A DNA stretch of 64,000 nucleotides from Gammaproteobacteria bacterium. Its GTDB lineage: Bacteria > Gemmatimonadota > Gemmatimonadetes > Longimicrobiales > Gaopeijiaceae. The stretch is from the NCBI GenBank assembly GCA_028820325.1, contig JAPPJO010000015.1:186001-250000 (forward strand), in the 5' to 3' direction. Made by a program: the position numbers and the translations under genes. The notes below the pieces were generated by a model. That model saw nothing but the letters and a program-made list of their open reading frames with translations, was not told the DNA's origin and did no database searches. Numbering within the stretch: the stretch's first letter is position 1; every line of letters begins with the position of its first letter. Shown piece after piece: positions 52,034 to 60,387 of the stretch.

Positions 52034-53374
52034 ATGACCATCTCCCGGTATTCCGGCCGCGCGCTGCCCCCCGCCTTGCTGTGCGCCGCCCTGCTGGTTT
52101 CCGGCGCCCTGGCGGCGCAGTCGACCAACGGAGACGAACCGGAGATCACCTTCACGCGCGACATCGCTCCCATCGTGCAGGAGAACTGCCAGATCTGCCA
52201 TCGCGAATCGTCGGTGGCGCCGATGTCGTTCGTGACCTACCGGGATGTGCGCCGCTACGCCCGCCGCATCCGCGAACAAGTGTCGCGCCGCCTCATGCCG
52301 CCCTACCACCTCGACGTGGGCGTGGGCATCCAGGACATCAAGGACGACTGGCGCCTGGGGCAGGAGGACATCGAGACCATCGTCGCCTGGGTGGACGCGG
52401 GCTCGCCGGAGGGCGACCCGGCGGACATGCCGCCTCCGATGGATTGGCCCGACAGGCAGATGTGGCAGCTGGAGCACATCCTCGGCCCGCCCGACCACGT
52501 CATCAAGTCGACGCCCTTCACGGTTCCGGCCGAGGGCGGCGACACCTGGTGGCGGCCGCGCGTGCCGACCGGGCTGGGCGACGACCGCTGGGTGCGCGCC
52601 TTCGAGACGCGTCCCTCCTTCCCCGGCGGCCGTGAGGTTGTCCACCACGCCATTCCGCGGCTCCTCAGGCTCAACGAAGAAGGTGAATTCCGGCGCATCG
52701 CCAGCCTGTCCGAATACGCCATGGGCAAGGTCGGCGAGATCGTTCCGATCGACGCCGGCCGCCTCCTGAAGGCGGACGACCAGATCGAGTGGGACGCCCA
52801 CTACTACCCGATGGGCTACGAGGTGCCGGACGACCAGGTAGAACTCGGCATCTGGTTCCACGAAGAGGGCTATACGCCCGAGTTCGAGCAGGATCTGCGG
52901 CTGTATCCGCTGCAGGGCGACATCGCCCTCGCTCCGGGCGGCACGGCCATGACCCAGGGCTTCAAGAGATGGGACCATCCGGTTCGCCTCGACAGCTTCC
53001 AGCCCCACGGACACGTGCACCTGCACGCCATGTCGATCCGGGCGATCTATCCTGACGGGCGGGAAGAACTGATCAGCATGGTGACCGACTTCAACGCGCG
53101 CTGGCACCACAGCTACATCTACGGCGACGATTCGGCTCCCCTCCTCCCCGAGGGCACCGTGCTGGTGATGACGGGCTGGTACGACAACACCGCGGACAAC
53201 CCGCTCAACCCGGATCCGGAGATCTGGTACGCGCGCGGAGCAAGGACCACCGACGAGATGTCGCACGCCTGGCTCGCCGTGACCCATCTCACGGACGAGG
53301 GCTACGAGCGCCTCGTCGAGGAGCGGGAGGCCAAGGCCCGGGTGGTGAGCGACGGCAGCAGCGGCTCGCGTTGA
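52034..53374 (+). CDS. Exported haem protein with copper type II ascorbate-dependent monooxygenase-like domain
   Basis: A 446-residue protein. A signal peptide (about 1-28, ending ALAAQ) is followed by a short cytochrome c-like domain with CQICH (Cys52, Cys55, His56) in DIAPIVQENCQICHRES. Residues about 160-430 resemble peptidylglycine/dopamine monooxygenase domains: a His-His pair in EVVHHAIPR, a His in WDAHYYPMG, a cluster PHGHVHLHAMSIRAIYPDG and the end YDNTADNPLNPDP. Such fusions occur in Acidobacteria, Planctomycetes and related groups; their substrates are unknown. AGGAGG 5 bases before the ATG fixes the start. Coupled electron delivery from the haem to copper is a reasonable inference. 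Confidence 0.82.
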   Translation: MTISRYSGRALPPALLCAALLVSGALAAQSTNGDEPEITFTRDIAPIVQENCQICHRESSVAPMSFVTYRDVRRYARRIREQVSRRLMPPYHLDVGVGIQDIKDDWRLGQEDIETIVAWVDAGSPEGDPADMPPPMDWPDRQMWQLEHILGPPDHVIKSTPFTVPAEGGDTWWRPRVPTGLGDDRWVRAFETRPSFPGGREVVHHAIPRLLRLNEEGEFRRIASLSEYAMGKVGEIVPIDAGRLLKADDQIEWDAHYYPMGYEVPDDQVELGIWFHEEGYTPEFEQDLRLYPLQGDIALAPGGTAMTQGFKRWDHPVRLDSFQPHGHVHLHAMSIRAIYPDGREELISMVTDFNARWHHSYIYGDDSAPLLPEGTVLVMTGWYDNTADNPLNPDPEIWYARGARTTDEMSHAWLAVTHLTDEGYERLVEEREAKARVVSDGSSGSR

Positions 53375-53531
53375 CGAAAGCCAGCCGAATCCGCGACCTC
53401 ATCCATGGGGTCGCCGGGCCCGGCCGACAGTTGGAGCGAAGGAGCTCACCGCGGAAGTGGGGGGCTCCTTCCCCATTGTGGCTGACGGCGCATCCCGGCC
53501 AACCGTGTTCAGTCGATTCCCAGAGGGAGAC

Positions 53532-54416
53532 ATGAAGAGCCTGCAACTCAGATTTGGAATAGCCGCCCTGCCTGCCGTGGCGCTTGTTGTCGCCCTGGCG
53601 GCTCCCCTCGGTGCGCAGCAGGTCCAGCGGCTGCCGCTGGCGCCCATCCCTCCGACCGGTGAGCCGGTGGCGCCCTTCTTCGAGGGCTGGTACCGGAATG
53701 ACGACGGGACCTTCACCTTCTCCTGGGGCTTTTTCAACCTGAACACCGAGGAGATCCTCGACATCCCGCTCGGCACCGAGAACTTCATCGAGCCGGCCGA
53801 GTTCGACGGAGACCAGCCCACTCACTTCCCGGTGCGGCCGCGGCGCGACCGGGGGGTCTTCTCGGTGACCGTGCCCGAGAGCTACGCGGACACCAGCCGG
53901 CGGGTAGTGTGGACCATCACGAGCAACGGTGTCACCTACTCTACGCCCGCCCGGGTGGGGATCGATGCGCTCCAGCTCGACTACGGCCCGCGGGCGATGG
54001 GGTCGATACCCCCCCTCGTCCGTTTCGGCGAGGACGGAGAAGTCGGCCAGCACATCCAGGGCGCGCATTCGGAACCACGCACCGCCACCGTGGGCGAACC
54101 CATGTCGCTCACACTGTGGGTGTCCGAGGTGTCCGAACGGGCCCCGGACGACCTCGCCAACACTGACGTCGAGGTGCGGGTCACCTGGTTCAAGCACCAG
54201 GGGCCGGCCGACGAAGTGATCTTCGAGCCCGGGCAGATCACGGTTCCCGGCACCGGAGAAGCCAGCACCCAGGCGACCTTCACCGCGCCGGGCGAATACC
54301 TGCTGCGCGCCCGTGTGGACAACTTCGGCGCCAACGACAGCTCGGGGGGCGACCAGTGCTGCTGGAGCAACGGCTACGTATCGGTGACCGTAACCGACCC
54401 CGCCGGAATGCGATGA
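53532..54416 (+). CDS. Secreted protein of unknown function
   Basis: A 294-residue exported protein. A signal peptide (about 1-28, ending APLGAQQ) is followed by a beta-rich body without a domain I can name. Features are FEGWYRNDDGTFTFSWGFFNLN near the N-terminus, RRVVWTITSNG in the middle, and Ig-like strands at the end (TGEASTQATFTAPGEYLLRARVDNFG). CC in SGGDQCCWSNG near the C-terminus may be a disulfide or metal site. The ATG has GGGAG upstream. It overlaps the next gene (ATGA) and follows the monooxygenase-like gene after 157 bases, so the three may form one exported set. Confidence 0.72.
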   Translation: MKSLQLRFGIAALPAVALVVALAAPLGAQQVQRLPLAPIPPTGEPVAPFFEGWYRNDDGTFTFSWGFFNLNTEEILDIPLGTENFIEPAEFDGDQPTHFPVRPRRDRGVFSVTVPESYADTSRRVVWTITSNGVTYSTPARVGIDALQLDYGPRAMGSIPPLVRFGEDGEVGQHIQGAHSEPRTATVGEPMSLTLWVSEVSERAPDDLANTDVEVRVTWFKHQGPADEVIFEPGQITVPGTGEASTQATFTAPGEYLLRARVDNFGANDSSGGDQCCWSNGYVSVTVTDPAGMR

Positions 54417-54910
54417 AGCCGCTCGGCTTCCTCGCCGTCACCGCGGCGGTCGTCACCTCCACGGCCGGCGCCAGCCCGGCTGCGGCGCAGGAAGCGATGA
54501 GCCTCGACCGCCTCATCGAGCGCGCGGGCGTCTACCTCGAACCGGGCACCCTCGAGCCCTACAGCGGCCCGGTGGTGCGCATGTGGACGCCGGACATCGT
54601 GCGCGAACGCGGCACCCTGGCCGACGGCCGCTGGACCGGCGTGCACGAGTGGTTCCACCAGACCGGCCGGCTCTCAGGCCGGGAGACCTGGCAGAACGGC
54701 GTTCTACACGGGCCCGCGGAGATGTACTTCAAGTCCGGGCTGCTATCGGTGCGCGAGAACTACGCCGACGGCGAACTCGACGGGCCCTACGAGTCGTACT
54801 GGACGCGCGGCGCGCTGGCCGAGCGGGGCGCCTGGCGCTCGGGCAGGCCGTGCGGCGAGTGGACCAGCTTCGGCCGCCCCGTCGTCTTCCCCTCCTGCTC
54901 GCAACCGTAG
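54413..54910 (+). CDS. Secreted MORN-repeat (YwqK-like) protein
   Basis: A 165-residue protein with a signal peptide (about 1-27). Repeats of the MORN-variant type run from about residue 65: [40 protein letters not shown] and [23 protein letters not shown]. Such repeats form an extended sheet and occur in the YwqK family. The last ten residues contain two cysteines. The start overlaps the stop of the preceding secreted protein. Function unknown. It converges with rho across 24 bases. Confidence 0.78.
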   Translation: MKPLGFLAVTAAVVTSTAGASPAAAQEAMSLDRLIERAGVYLEPGTLEPYSGPVVRMWTPDIVRERGTLADGRWTGVHEWFHQTGRLSGRETWQNGVLHGPAEMYFKSGLLSVRENYADGELDGPYESYWTRGALAERGAWRSGRPCGEWTSFGRPVVFPSCSQP

Positions 54911-54934
54911 GGTCGGGCCGCCTTCCGCGCCGAA

Positions 54935-56185
54935 CTACCCCGCCTGCATCGAGTCCATGAACTCCCGGTTGGTCTCCGTCCGGTTCATCCGTTCGATCAG
55001 GAACTGGATGGCCTCGGAAACCGGCATGTCGGAGAGGAAGTTGCGCAGCAGGTACACCCGGTTGCGCTCGGTCTCGGTCAGCAGCAGCTCTTCCTTGCGG
55101 GTGCCGGAACGGTTGATGTCGATGGCCGGGAAGACGCGCTTGTCGGCGATGTTGCGGTCGAGCACCAGCTCCATGTTGCCGGTGCCCTTGAACTCCTCGA
55201 AGATCACCTCGTCCATGCGGCTTCCGGTCTCGATCAGGGCGGTGGCGATGATGGTGAACGACCCTCCGCCCTCGATGTTGCGCGCGGCTCCGAAGAATCT
55301 CTTCGGCTTGTGCAGCGCGTTGGAGTCTACGCCTCCCGACAGGATCTTCCCCGAGTGCGGCACGGTGACGTTGTAGGCGCGCGCCAGGCGCGTGATCGAG
55401 TCCAGCAGGATCACGACATCCCTGCCCTGCTCGGCCAGCCGCTTGGCCTTCTCAAGCACCATTTCCGCGACTTGCGTGTGGCGGTCCGCCGACTCGTCGA
55501 AGGTTGAGGCGATCACCTCGGCGTCGACGTTCTCCTCCATGTCGGTGACTTCCTCCGGCCGCTCATCGATGAGCAGCACGATCAGGTGCACCTCGGGGTG
55601 ATTCTCGCTGATGGAGTTGGCCACTTTCTGCAGCAGCATGGTCTTCCCCGCCGTGGGCGGGGAGGTGATGAGCCCGCGCTGCCCCTTGCCGATGGGCGCG
55701 ACGAGATCCACCACGCGCGTGGACATGTCGCGCCTCGAGCACTCCAGCCGCAGGCGCTCGTCCGGATAGCGCGGGCGCAGGTTGTCGAACGTCATCCGAT
55801 GCCGGGCCTTGTCGGGCGGCTCGAAGTTGACGTTCTCCACCTTGAGCAGCGCCAGATAGCGCTCGCCCTCCTTCGGAGGGCGCACCTGGCCCAGGATGGT
55901 GTCGCCGGTGCGCAGATCGAATCGCTTGATCTGCGAAGGACTCACGTAGATGTCATCGGGGCCGTAGAGGTAGTTCCAGCTCTGTGAGCGCAGGAATCCG
56001 TAGCCCTCGGGGAGGATTTCGAGCACGCCTTCTCCGCGCAGCACGACGTCGCTGTCGAGCAGCTTGTGCTCGATGCGAAAGATCAGATCCTGCTTGCGCA
56101 GCCCGGAGTAGTTCGGGATGCGCAGTTCGTTGGCCAGCTCATGAAGCTCGCTGACCTTCTTGCTCTTGAGTTCGGCGATGTCCAA
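54935..56185 (-). CDS. rho: Transcription termination factor Rho
   Basis: A 416-residue hexameric RNA helicase. It begins [21 protein letters not shown], aligned with MNLTELKNTPVSEL of E. coli Rho. An OB-type RNA-binding domain follows ([20 protein letters not shown] and [17 protein letters not shown]). The ATPase has Walker [11 protein letters not shown], a [12 protein letters not shown] segment, and [15 protein letters not shown]. The start is a TTG with GGAG 6 bases upstream. The ATG at 56311 would add 42 Pro-rich residues read from a C-rich leader and has no properly spaced ribosome binding site. Confidence 0.95.
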   Translation of the reverse strand: MDIAELKSKKVSELHELANELRIPNYSGLRKQDLIFRIEHKLLDSDVVLRGEGVLEILPEGYGFLRSQSWNYLYGPDDIYVSPSQIKRFDLRTGDTILGQVRPPKEGERYLALLKVENVNFEPPDKARHRMTFDNLRPRYPDERLRLECSRRDMSTRVVDLVAPIGKGQRGLITSPPTAGKTMLLQKVANSISENHPEVHLIVLLIDERPEEVTDMEENVDAEVIASTFDESADRHTQVAEMVLEKAKRLAEQGRDVVILLDSITRLARAYNVTVPHSGKILSGGVDSNALHKPKRFFGAARNIEGGGSFTIIATALIETGSRMDEVIFEEFKGTGNMELVLDRNIADKRVFPAIDINRSGTRKEELLLTETERNRVYLLRNFLSDMPVSEAIQFLIERMNRTETNREFMDSMQAG

Positions 56186-56323
56186 GGGGAACTCCGATGG
56201 AAAGGCGGAGCGCGCGGGCCGTGAACACGGCGGCGCGGGCGGGATGGCGTGGAGCGGGGTGTGGGCGGGAGTGGGGCGGGACGTGTCGGGACGCTGTGGC
56301 GGGGCTTGCATCCCTGGTGGGTC
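56186..56323 (-). promoter_or_regulatory. C-rich, G-poor rho leader, likely Rho-utilisation region
   Basis: The untranslated leader between the predicted start site and the TTG start codon is strikingly biased. In the 60 bases 56221-56280, read on the minus strand, I count 38 C and 10 G. In 56241-56280 there are 28 C and 4 G. C-rich, G-poor, unstructured RNA of this length is what Rho binds, so the leader probably lets Rho limit its own synthesis by attenuation, as known for E. coli rho. Confidence 0.6.
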
Positions 56324-56329
56324 GCCGGG

Positions 56330-56358
56330 ATGTTAAGCGGGCCGTTTCAGGGGGTCAA
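56330..56358 (-). promoter_or_regulatory. Promoter of rho
   Basis: On the minus strand TTGACC (56358-56353) and TAACAT (56335-56330) are separated by exactly 17 bases, matching the housekeeping sigma consensus at 5 and 4 of 6 positions. Transcription should start near 56323 and give a leader of about 138 bases. This is the clearest promoter in the window. Confidence 0.65.
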
Positions 56359-56373
56359 GGGATCGGAGGTGGC

Positions 56374-56733
56374 TTGCCGAGGCACAATCGGAAGGGTCGG
56401 GGACGCGATCAGCGGGGCTTCCGCTACCTGATCAGCTATCAACCCGACTCGCTCAGGCGCATCACCGTGACCCGTTCGCTGGCGTCGGGAAGGCAGTCCA
56501 CCAAGACCCTCTTCCGCAATCCGGCCTGTGTTCGCGAGGCCTCTCCGGGGAAGCGGGTTCGCACCCGCATCACCTCGCCCGAGCAGGGAATCGACTTCGA
56601 GGTATCGGTTAGCGCCGCCCAGACCGCGGTGACCCGTGTCCAGGTCGCGTGTCCCCTGCGTTCCGGGCACCCGGCAACCCGGGACGACGAGGTCGTCTTC
56701 ACGCTGGAAAACGGACTCCCGCCGCCCCCGTAG
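56374..56733 (+). CDS. Hypothetical protein, about 119 residues, divergent from rho
   Basis: Not recognised. The C-terminal 95 residues look protein-like: FRYLISYQPDSLRRITVTR, SGRQSTKTLFRNPA, GKRVRTRITSPEQGIDF, and a short beta pattern. The likely start is the TTG at 56374, with GGAGG 4 bases upstream. The frame is open from 56197, but that part runs antisense to the rho leader and is low-complexity. It ends 86 bases before mlaE. A lack of known family members makes this tentative; the basic, Ser/Thr-rich composition might suggest nucleic-acid contact. Confidence 0.45.
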   Translation: MPRHNRKGRGRDQRGFRYLISYQPDSLRRITVTRSLASGRQSTKTLFRNPACVREASPGKRVRTRITSPEQGIDFEVSVSAAQTAVTRVQVACPLRSGHPATRDDEVVFTLENGLPPPP

Positions 56734-56781
56734 ACGGCACTTCAACCGGGACATTTCCGGGGGCGACGGGAGTACCCACAG

Positions 56782-56812
56782 GTGACACCTGCACCCCGAT
56801 TTCCTCTATCTT
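56782..56812 (+). promoter_or_regulatory. Candidate promoter directly before mlaE
   Basis: GTGACA (56782-56787, 5 of 6 matches to the -35 consensus) and TATCTT (56807-56812) are 19 bases apart. The -10 ends 7 bases before the mlaE ATG (56820), which is where transcription should begin. No ribosome binding site is present. The mRNA would therefore be leaderless. Confidence 0.45.
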
Positions 56813-56819
56813 CACCCAT

Positions 56820-57602
56820 ATGGCGGGCAAGACGCTGGACTTCGTCGGCGCCACCGGCCGCGCAGCCTTGCGGTTCGCGGCGACGGTTGGCGAATGGGGC
56901 GTCCTCATGCAGGACACCATCCGCGGTCTGCGCGCGGTCCGCATCTGGGGAGGGCTGGTCTTCGAACAGATGATGCGCATCGGCGTCGCCTCGGTGCCCA
57001 TAGCGCTCTTCATCGCCGCCTTCACCGGCATCGTGCTGGCTCTGCAGGCTTCCTACACCTTCACCGGGGCGGTGCCCGTGTACCTGGTGGGCAGCCTGGT
57101 AGGCAAGACGATGATCATCGAGTTGGGACCGGTGCTGACCGGGCTGGCGCTGGCGGGGCGGGTTGGCGCGAGCATCGCCGCCGAGCTGGGGACCATGCGG
57201 GTGACCGAGCAGATCGACGCGCTGGAAACCATGGCCTACGATCCGGCGGCGTACCTGGTGCTCCCCCGGGTGCTCGCGGGCGCGGTGATGTTTCCGGCGG
57301 TTACCCTGCTGGCGTCGTCGCTGGGCATCGTGGCCGGCTGGCTGACCGCCATCCAGCTTCTGGAGATGTCCACCCCCGAGTTCGTGCGCGGGCTTGAGAC
57401 CTTCTTCGTGCCCTTCGACGTGGTCTTTTCGGTGATCAAGTCGTTCTCGTTCGGTTTGACGGTGACGTCGCTGGGATGCTTCTTCGGCTTCCGCACCCGG
57501 GGAGGGGCCGCCGGAGTGGGCCGCGCCGCCACTTCGGCCGTGGTCGCAAGCAGCATGGTGATCCTGGTGTTCGACGCCTTCTGGGCCGCCGTACTGCTGT
57601 GA
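56820..57602 (+). CDS. mlaE: MlaE-family ABC transporter permease
   Basis: A 260-residue inner-membrane permease of the Mla/TGD lipid transporters, with about five membrane segments. The family core IVLALQASYTFTGAVPVYLVG, the MIIELGPVLTGLALAGRVGASIAAELGTMRVTEQIDALETM helix pair and the C-terminal FGFRTRGGAAGVGRA loop are present. With MlaF and MlaD it moves phospholipids between the inner and outer membranes. The ATG at 56820 has no ribosome binding site. The frame is open upstream but crosses the previous gene. Overlaps mlaF (GTGA). Confidence 0.95.
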   Translation: MAGKTLDFVGATGRAALRFAATVGEWGVLMQDTIRGLRAVRIWGGLVFEQMMRIGVASVPIALFIAAFTGIVLALQASYTFTGAVPVYLVGSLVGKTMIIELGPVLTGLALAGRVGASIAAELGTMRVTEQIDALETMAYDPAAYLVLPRVLAGAVMFPAVTLLASSLGIVAGWLTAIQLLEMSTPEFVRGLETFFVPFDVVFSVIKSFSFGLTVTSLGCFFGFRTRGGAAGVGRAATSAVVASSMVILVFDAFWAAVLL

Positions 57603-58345
57603 TCCGTCTGCGCGGCGTGCACAAGGCCTTCGGCGAGAAGGTCGTGCTGAAGGGCTTCGACCTGGACGTGCCCAGGGGGTCCACGGTAGCGCTGATCGGT
57701 GCCTCCGGGGCAGGAAAGTCGGTCGTGCTGAAGCATATCGTGGGACTGCTCGCCGCCGACCAGGGAAGCGTGAGCGTCGACGGCCGGGAGGTCGCCGAGC
57801 TGGATCAGGAGGCGCTGTACGCACTGCGGCGCAGGGTCGGCTACGTATTCCAGTTCGCGGCGCTGTTCGACTCCATGACGCTCGCTCACAACGTGGAGAT
57901 GGGGCTGCGCCGGATTCCCGGCCTGAGCCGCCGGGACATCCGCCGGAGGGCCGCCGAGTGCCTGGAGCTTGTGGACCTGCGAGGATTGGGAGACCGTTAT
58001 CCGGCGGAGATCTCCGGGGGGCAGCGCAAGCGGGCGGGGATCGCGCGCGCGATCGCGACCCGTCCCAGGTATCTCCTCTACGACGAGCCCACCACCGGGC
58101 TCGACCCGGTGACGACGACGGTGATCGGCCGACTCATCCTCAGGTTGCGGGAGGAGATCGGGGCCACCGGCCTGGTGGTCACGCACGATCTCGGGACCGC
58201 CTACGAGGTGGCCGACTCCATGGCATTCCTGCACGACGGGCGGGTGCGGGCCCATGGCGCGCCCGGTGAGATCCGGATCTCCGCGGACCCTGTGGTCAGG
58301 TCGTTCATCGAAGGGGCTCCGGAACTGATGGAGACGATAGCATGA
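57599..58345 (+). CDS. mlaF: MlaF-family ABC transporter ATPase
   Basis: A 248-residue ABC ATPase. Walker A is GASGAGKSVVLKHI (about residue 36). The signature is ISGGQRKRAGIARA, with the QRKR variant typical of MlaF. Walker B is YLLYDEPTTGLDP, and the switch His follows in VVTHDL. The GTG start overlaps mlaE, and the stop overlaps mlaD (ATGA). No MlaB or MlaC genes are present, as in other minimal Mla-like operons. Confidence 0.95.
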   Translation: MIRLRGVHKAFGEKVVLKGFDLDVPRGSTVALIGASGAGKSVVLKHIVGLLAADQGSVSVDGREVAELDQEALYALRRRVGYVFQFAALFDSMTLAHNVEMGLRRIPGLSRRDIRRRAAECLELVDLRGLGDRYPAEISGGQRKRAGIARAIATRPRYLLYDEPTTGLDPVTTTVIGRLILRLREEIGATGLVVTHDLGTAYEVADSMAFLHDGRVRAHGAPGEIRISADPVVRSFIEGAPELMETIA

Positions 58346-59328
58346 GACGCAACGAAGTGTGGGTCGGGGTCGTGATTCTTCTGAGCGTCGTGGTCGCGGT
58401 GGCGGGGAGCTTCTGGCTTCGCGGGTATCGCCTGACCCGGGGCACGACCACGGTCGAGGCGCTTTTCAGCGGCGTGGGGCAGCTGCCGGACGGCGCCTCG
58501 GTGAAGCTGCGCGGGGTGACGATCGGACGCGTGAACGGCATCGCCGTCGAACCGGACGGAACCGCGGTGCGGGTTGGCCTCGCCATCAATGCCGACGTCC
58601 AACTGCCCGCCGACGCGGCCGTGCTCATCGCGCCCGAATCGATGTTCGGCGACTGGGGCGCGGAGATCGTGTCGCGCTCCGCCAACCCGCGCCTGGATTT
58701 CTTCGAGCCTTCGGATCCCGGCGTTCTGGCCGGTTTCAGCATCCCCGACCTTTCCCGGCTCACGGCCACGGCCGACCAGATCGCCGACAACCTGGCCACC
58801 ATCACCGACCGGGTGGAGGTCGCCTTCACCCAGGAAACGGCTGAAAACCTCAGGCTGGTGATCGAGAACGTGGGCAGGGTCAGCGAACAGGTGGCGGAGC
58901 TTGCCGATGCCCAGATCGGGGCGGTTGAAGAACTGGTCGACAACGTTCGCACCTCCACCCGCGAGGTCGAGGCGGCGGCGGCGCTGGCGACCCGCACGCT
59001 CGGCGAGGTGGAGCGGCTGCTCTCGGGCGGGGTCGTGGATTCCATCGTGGGCGACACCCGCGTGACCGCCGCCGAATTCCGGCGCCTGGCCACCGATCTG
59101 CGCGAGACCACGACCGGGCTCTCCACCACGCTCGAATACGCGGATTCCACGCTGGTCCGCTTCGAGCGCATCGGGCGCGAACTGGAGACCGGGGAGGGCA
59201 CCCTGGCCCATCTCCTGGCCGACTCCACGGTGGCCGTTCAGACGCAGTCGGTGCTCACGCAGCTGACCCTGCTGCTCGAGGACTTCCGTGAGAACCCGGG
59301 GCGCTACGTGCGCCTTTCGATCTTCTGA
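58342..59328 (+). CDS. mlaD: MlaD-family MCE domain protein
   Basis: A 328-residue protein with one N-terminal membrane helix (about 7-25) and an MCE domain (about 35-115: TVEALFSGVGQLPDGASVKLRGVTIGRVNGI). A long helical C-terminal part (about 135-310) of coiled-coil character follows and could form a tunnel or bridge across the periplasm. MCE proteins form hexamers that bind lipids. It is the substrate-binding partner of MlaE and MlaF. The C-terminal extension is longer than in E. coli MlaD and may stand in for the missing shuttle protein MlaC. Confidence 0.93.
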   Translation: MRRNEVWVGVVILLSVVVAVAGSFWLRGYRLTRGTTTVEALFSGVGQLPDGASVKLRGVTIGRVNGIAVEPDGTAVRVGLAINADVQLPADAAVLIAPESMFGDWGAEIVSRSANPRLDFFEPSDPGVLAGFSIPDLSRLTATADQIADNLATITDRVEVAFTQETAENLRLVIENVGRVSEQVAELADAQIGAVEELVDNVRTSTREVEAAAALATRTLGEVERLLSGGVVDSIVGDTRVTAAEFRRLATDLRETTTGLSTTLEYADSTLVRFERIGRELETGEGTLAHLLADSTVAVQTQSVLTQLTLLLEDFRENPGRYVRLSIF

Positions 59329-59330
59329 CC

Positions 59331-60335
59331 ATGAAGGACATCGTCGATCTGACCATCATCGGCGGCGGTCCCACCGGCCTGTTCGGGGCCTTCTACGCCG
59401 GGATGCGCGGCATGTCCTGCCGCATCGTCGACTCGCTTCCCGAGCTGGGGGGACAGCTCACGGCCCTGTATCCCGAGAAATACATCTTCGACGTGGGCGG
59501 CTTTCCGAAGGTCCTCGCCAAGGACCTGGCCCGGGAGCTGGTGGATCAGGGCCTTCAGTTCGGCGCAGACGTGGTGCTGGACGAGGAGGTGCGCGGGCTT
59601 CGCGAACAGGACGGCGTCTTCGTGCTCGAGGGCGCGTCATCGGAGTACCGCACCCGCACGGTGCTGATCGCCGGCGGCAAGGGCGCCTTCGAACCCATGG
59701 TGCTCAGGTGCCCCGGTTACGAGGAACTCCTGGGCCACGGGGTCGACTACTCGGTGCGCGATCCCGAGGTCTACCGGGGCAAGCGGGTCGTGCTCGTGGG
59801 AGGAGGAGACTCCGCGCTGGACTGGGCACTGATCCTGAAGGACATCGTCGAGCGGCTGGTCGTCGTACACCGGCGGGCCGTCTTCCGGGCGCACGAGACA
59901 TCGGTGGCCCGGCTCGAGGCAGCGGCGAAGTCGGGCGAGCTGGAACTGAGGATATTCTGGGAGGTGAAGGAGATCCGAGGCAACGGCAGAGTGGAAGGCT
60001 GCACCATCTTCGACAACCGGAGCGATGCGGAGGAGTCGTTCGCGGTGGATGCGGTGTTGACGTTCCTTGGCTTCAAGCCGGACCTGGGGCCGATCAAGAG
60101 CTGGGGACTCGAAGTGGACAAGAAACGCATTGTGGTCGGCCAGTTGATGGAGACGAGCTGGCCGGGCATCTATGCGGCCGGAGACCTGGTCAGCTACCCG
60201 GGCAAGCTCGACCTCATCGCCACCGGCTTTGCCGAAGCGGCAATTGCCGTGAACAACGCGATTCGCCGGGTGGACCCGAACGCGCGCGTGAACCCCGGGC
60301 ACTCGACCAACCTCAAGATCTTCAAGGACAAGTAG
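59331..60335 (+). CDS. Ferredoxin--NADP+ reductase, thioredoxin-reductase-like type
   Basis: A 334-residue flavoprotein. It has FAD motif IIGGGPTGLFGAFYAG, NADPH motif VLVGGGDSALDWAL and late flavin motif IYAAGDLVSYPGKLDL, but no CxxC redox pair. This is the pattern of the homodimeric FNRs of Chlorobium, Bacillus and others rather than of thioredoxin reductase. It transfers electrons between NADPH and ferredoxin. It lies 2 bases after mlaD but is functionally unrelated, so read-through from the mla promoter is likely. A possible terminator follows. Confidence 0.9.
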   Translation: MKDIVDLTIIGGGPTGLFGAFYAGMRGMSCRIVDSLPELGGQLTALYPEKYIFDVGGFPKVLAKDLARELVDQGLQFGADVVLDEEVRGLREQDGVFVLEGASSEYRTRTVLIAGGKGAFEPMVLRCPGYEELLGHGVDYSVRDPEVYRGKRVVLVGGGDSALDWALILKDIVERLVVVHRRAVFRAHETSVARLEAAAKSGELELRIFWEVKEIRGNGRVEGCTIFDNRSDAEESFAVDAVLTFLGFKPDLGPIKSWGLEVDKKRIVVGQLMETSWPGIYAAGDLVSYPGKLDLIATGFAEAAIAVNNAIRRVDPNARVNPGHSTNLKIFKDK

Positions 60336-60364
60336 CCGACACCCTCCTGCGGGTTTTCGGTTTT
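60336..60364 (+). terminator. Probable intrinsic terminator after the ferredoxin-NADP reductase gene
   Basis: CCGA/TCGG (60336-60339 and 60357-60360) and an inner ACCC/GGGT (60341-60344 and 60351-60354) form a stem with a small internal loop, followed by TTTT (60361-60364). It begins right after the stop codon and is the only hairpin with a T-run I found in the window. Confidence 0.5.
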
Positions 60365-60387
60365 CGAATACAGAAAAGGGGATGAAG

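Noticed and set aside
56186..56311. N-terminal extension of Rho from an ATG at 56311
   Set aside because: The extra residues are Pro-rich products of a C-rich leader, the ATG has no properly spaced ribosome binding site, and the TTG start with GGAG matches the usual Rho N-terminus.
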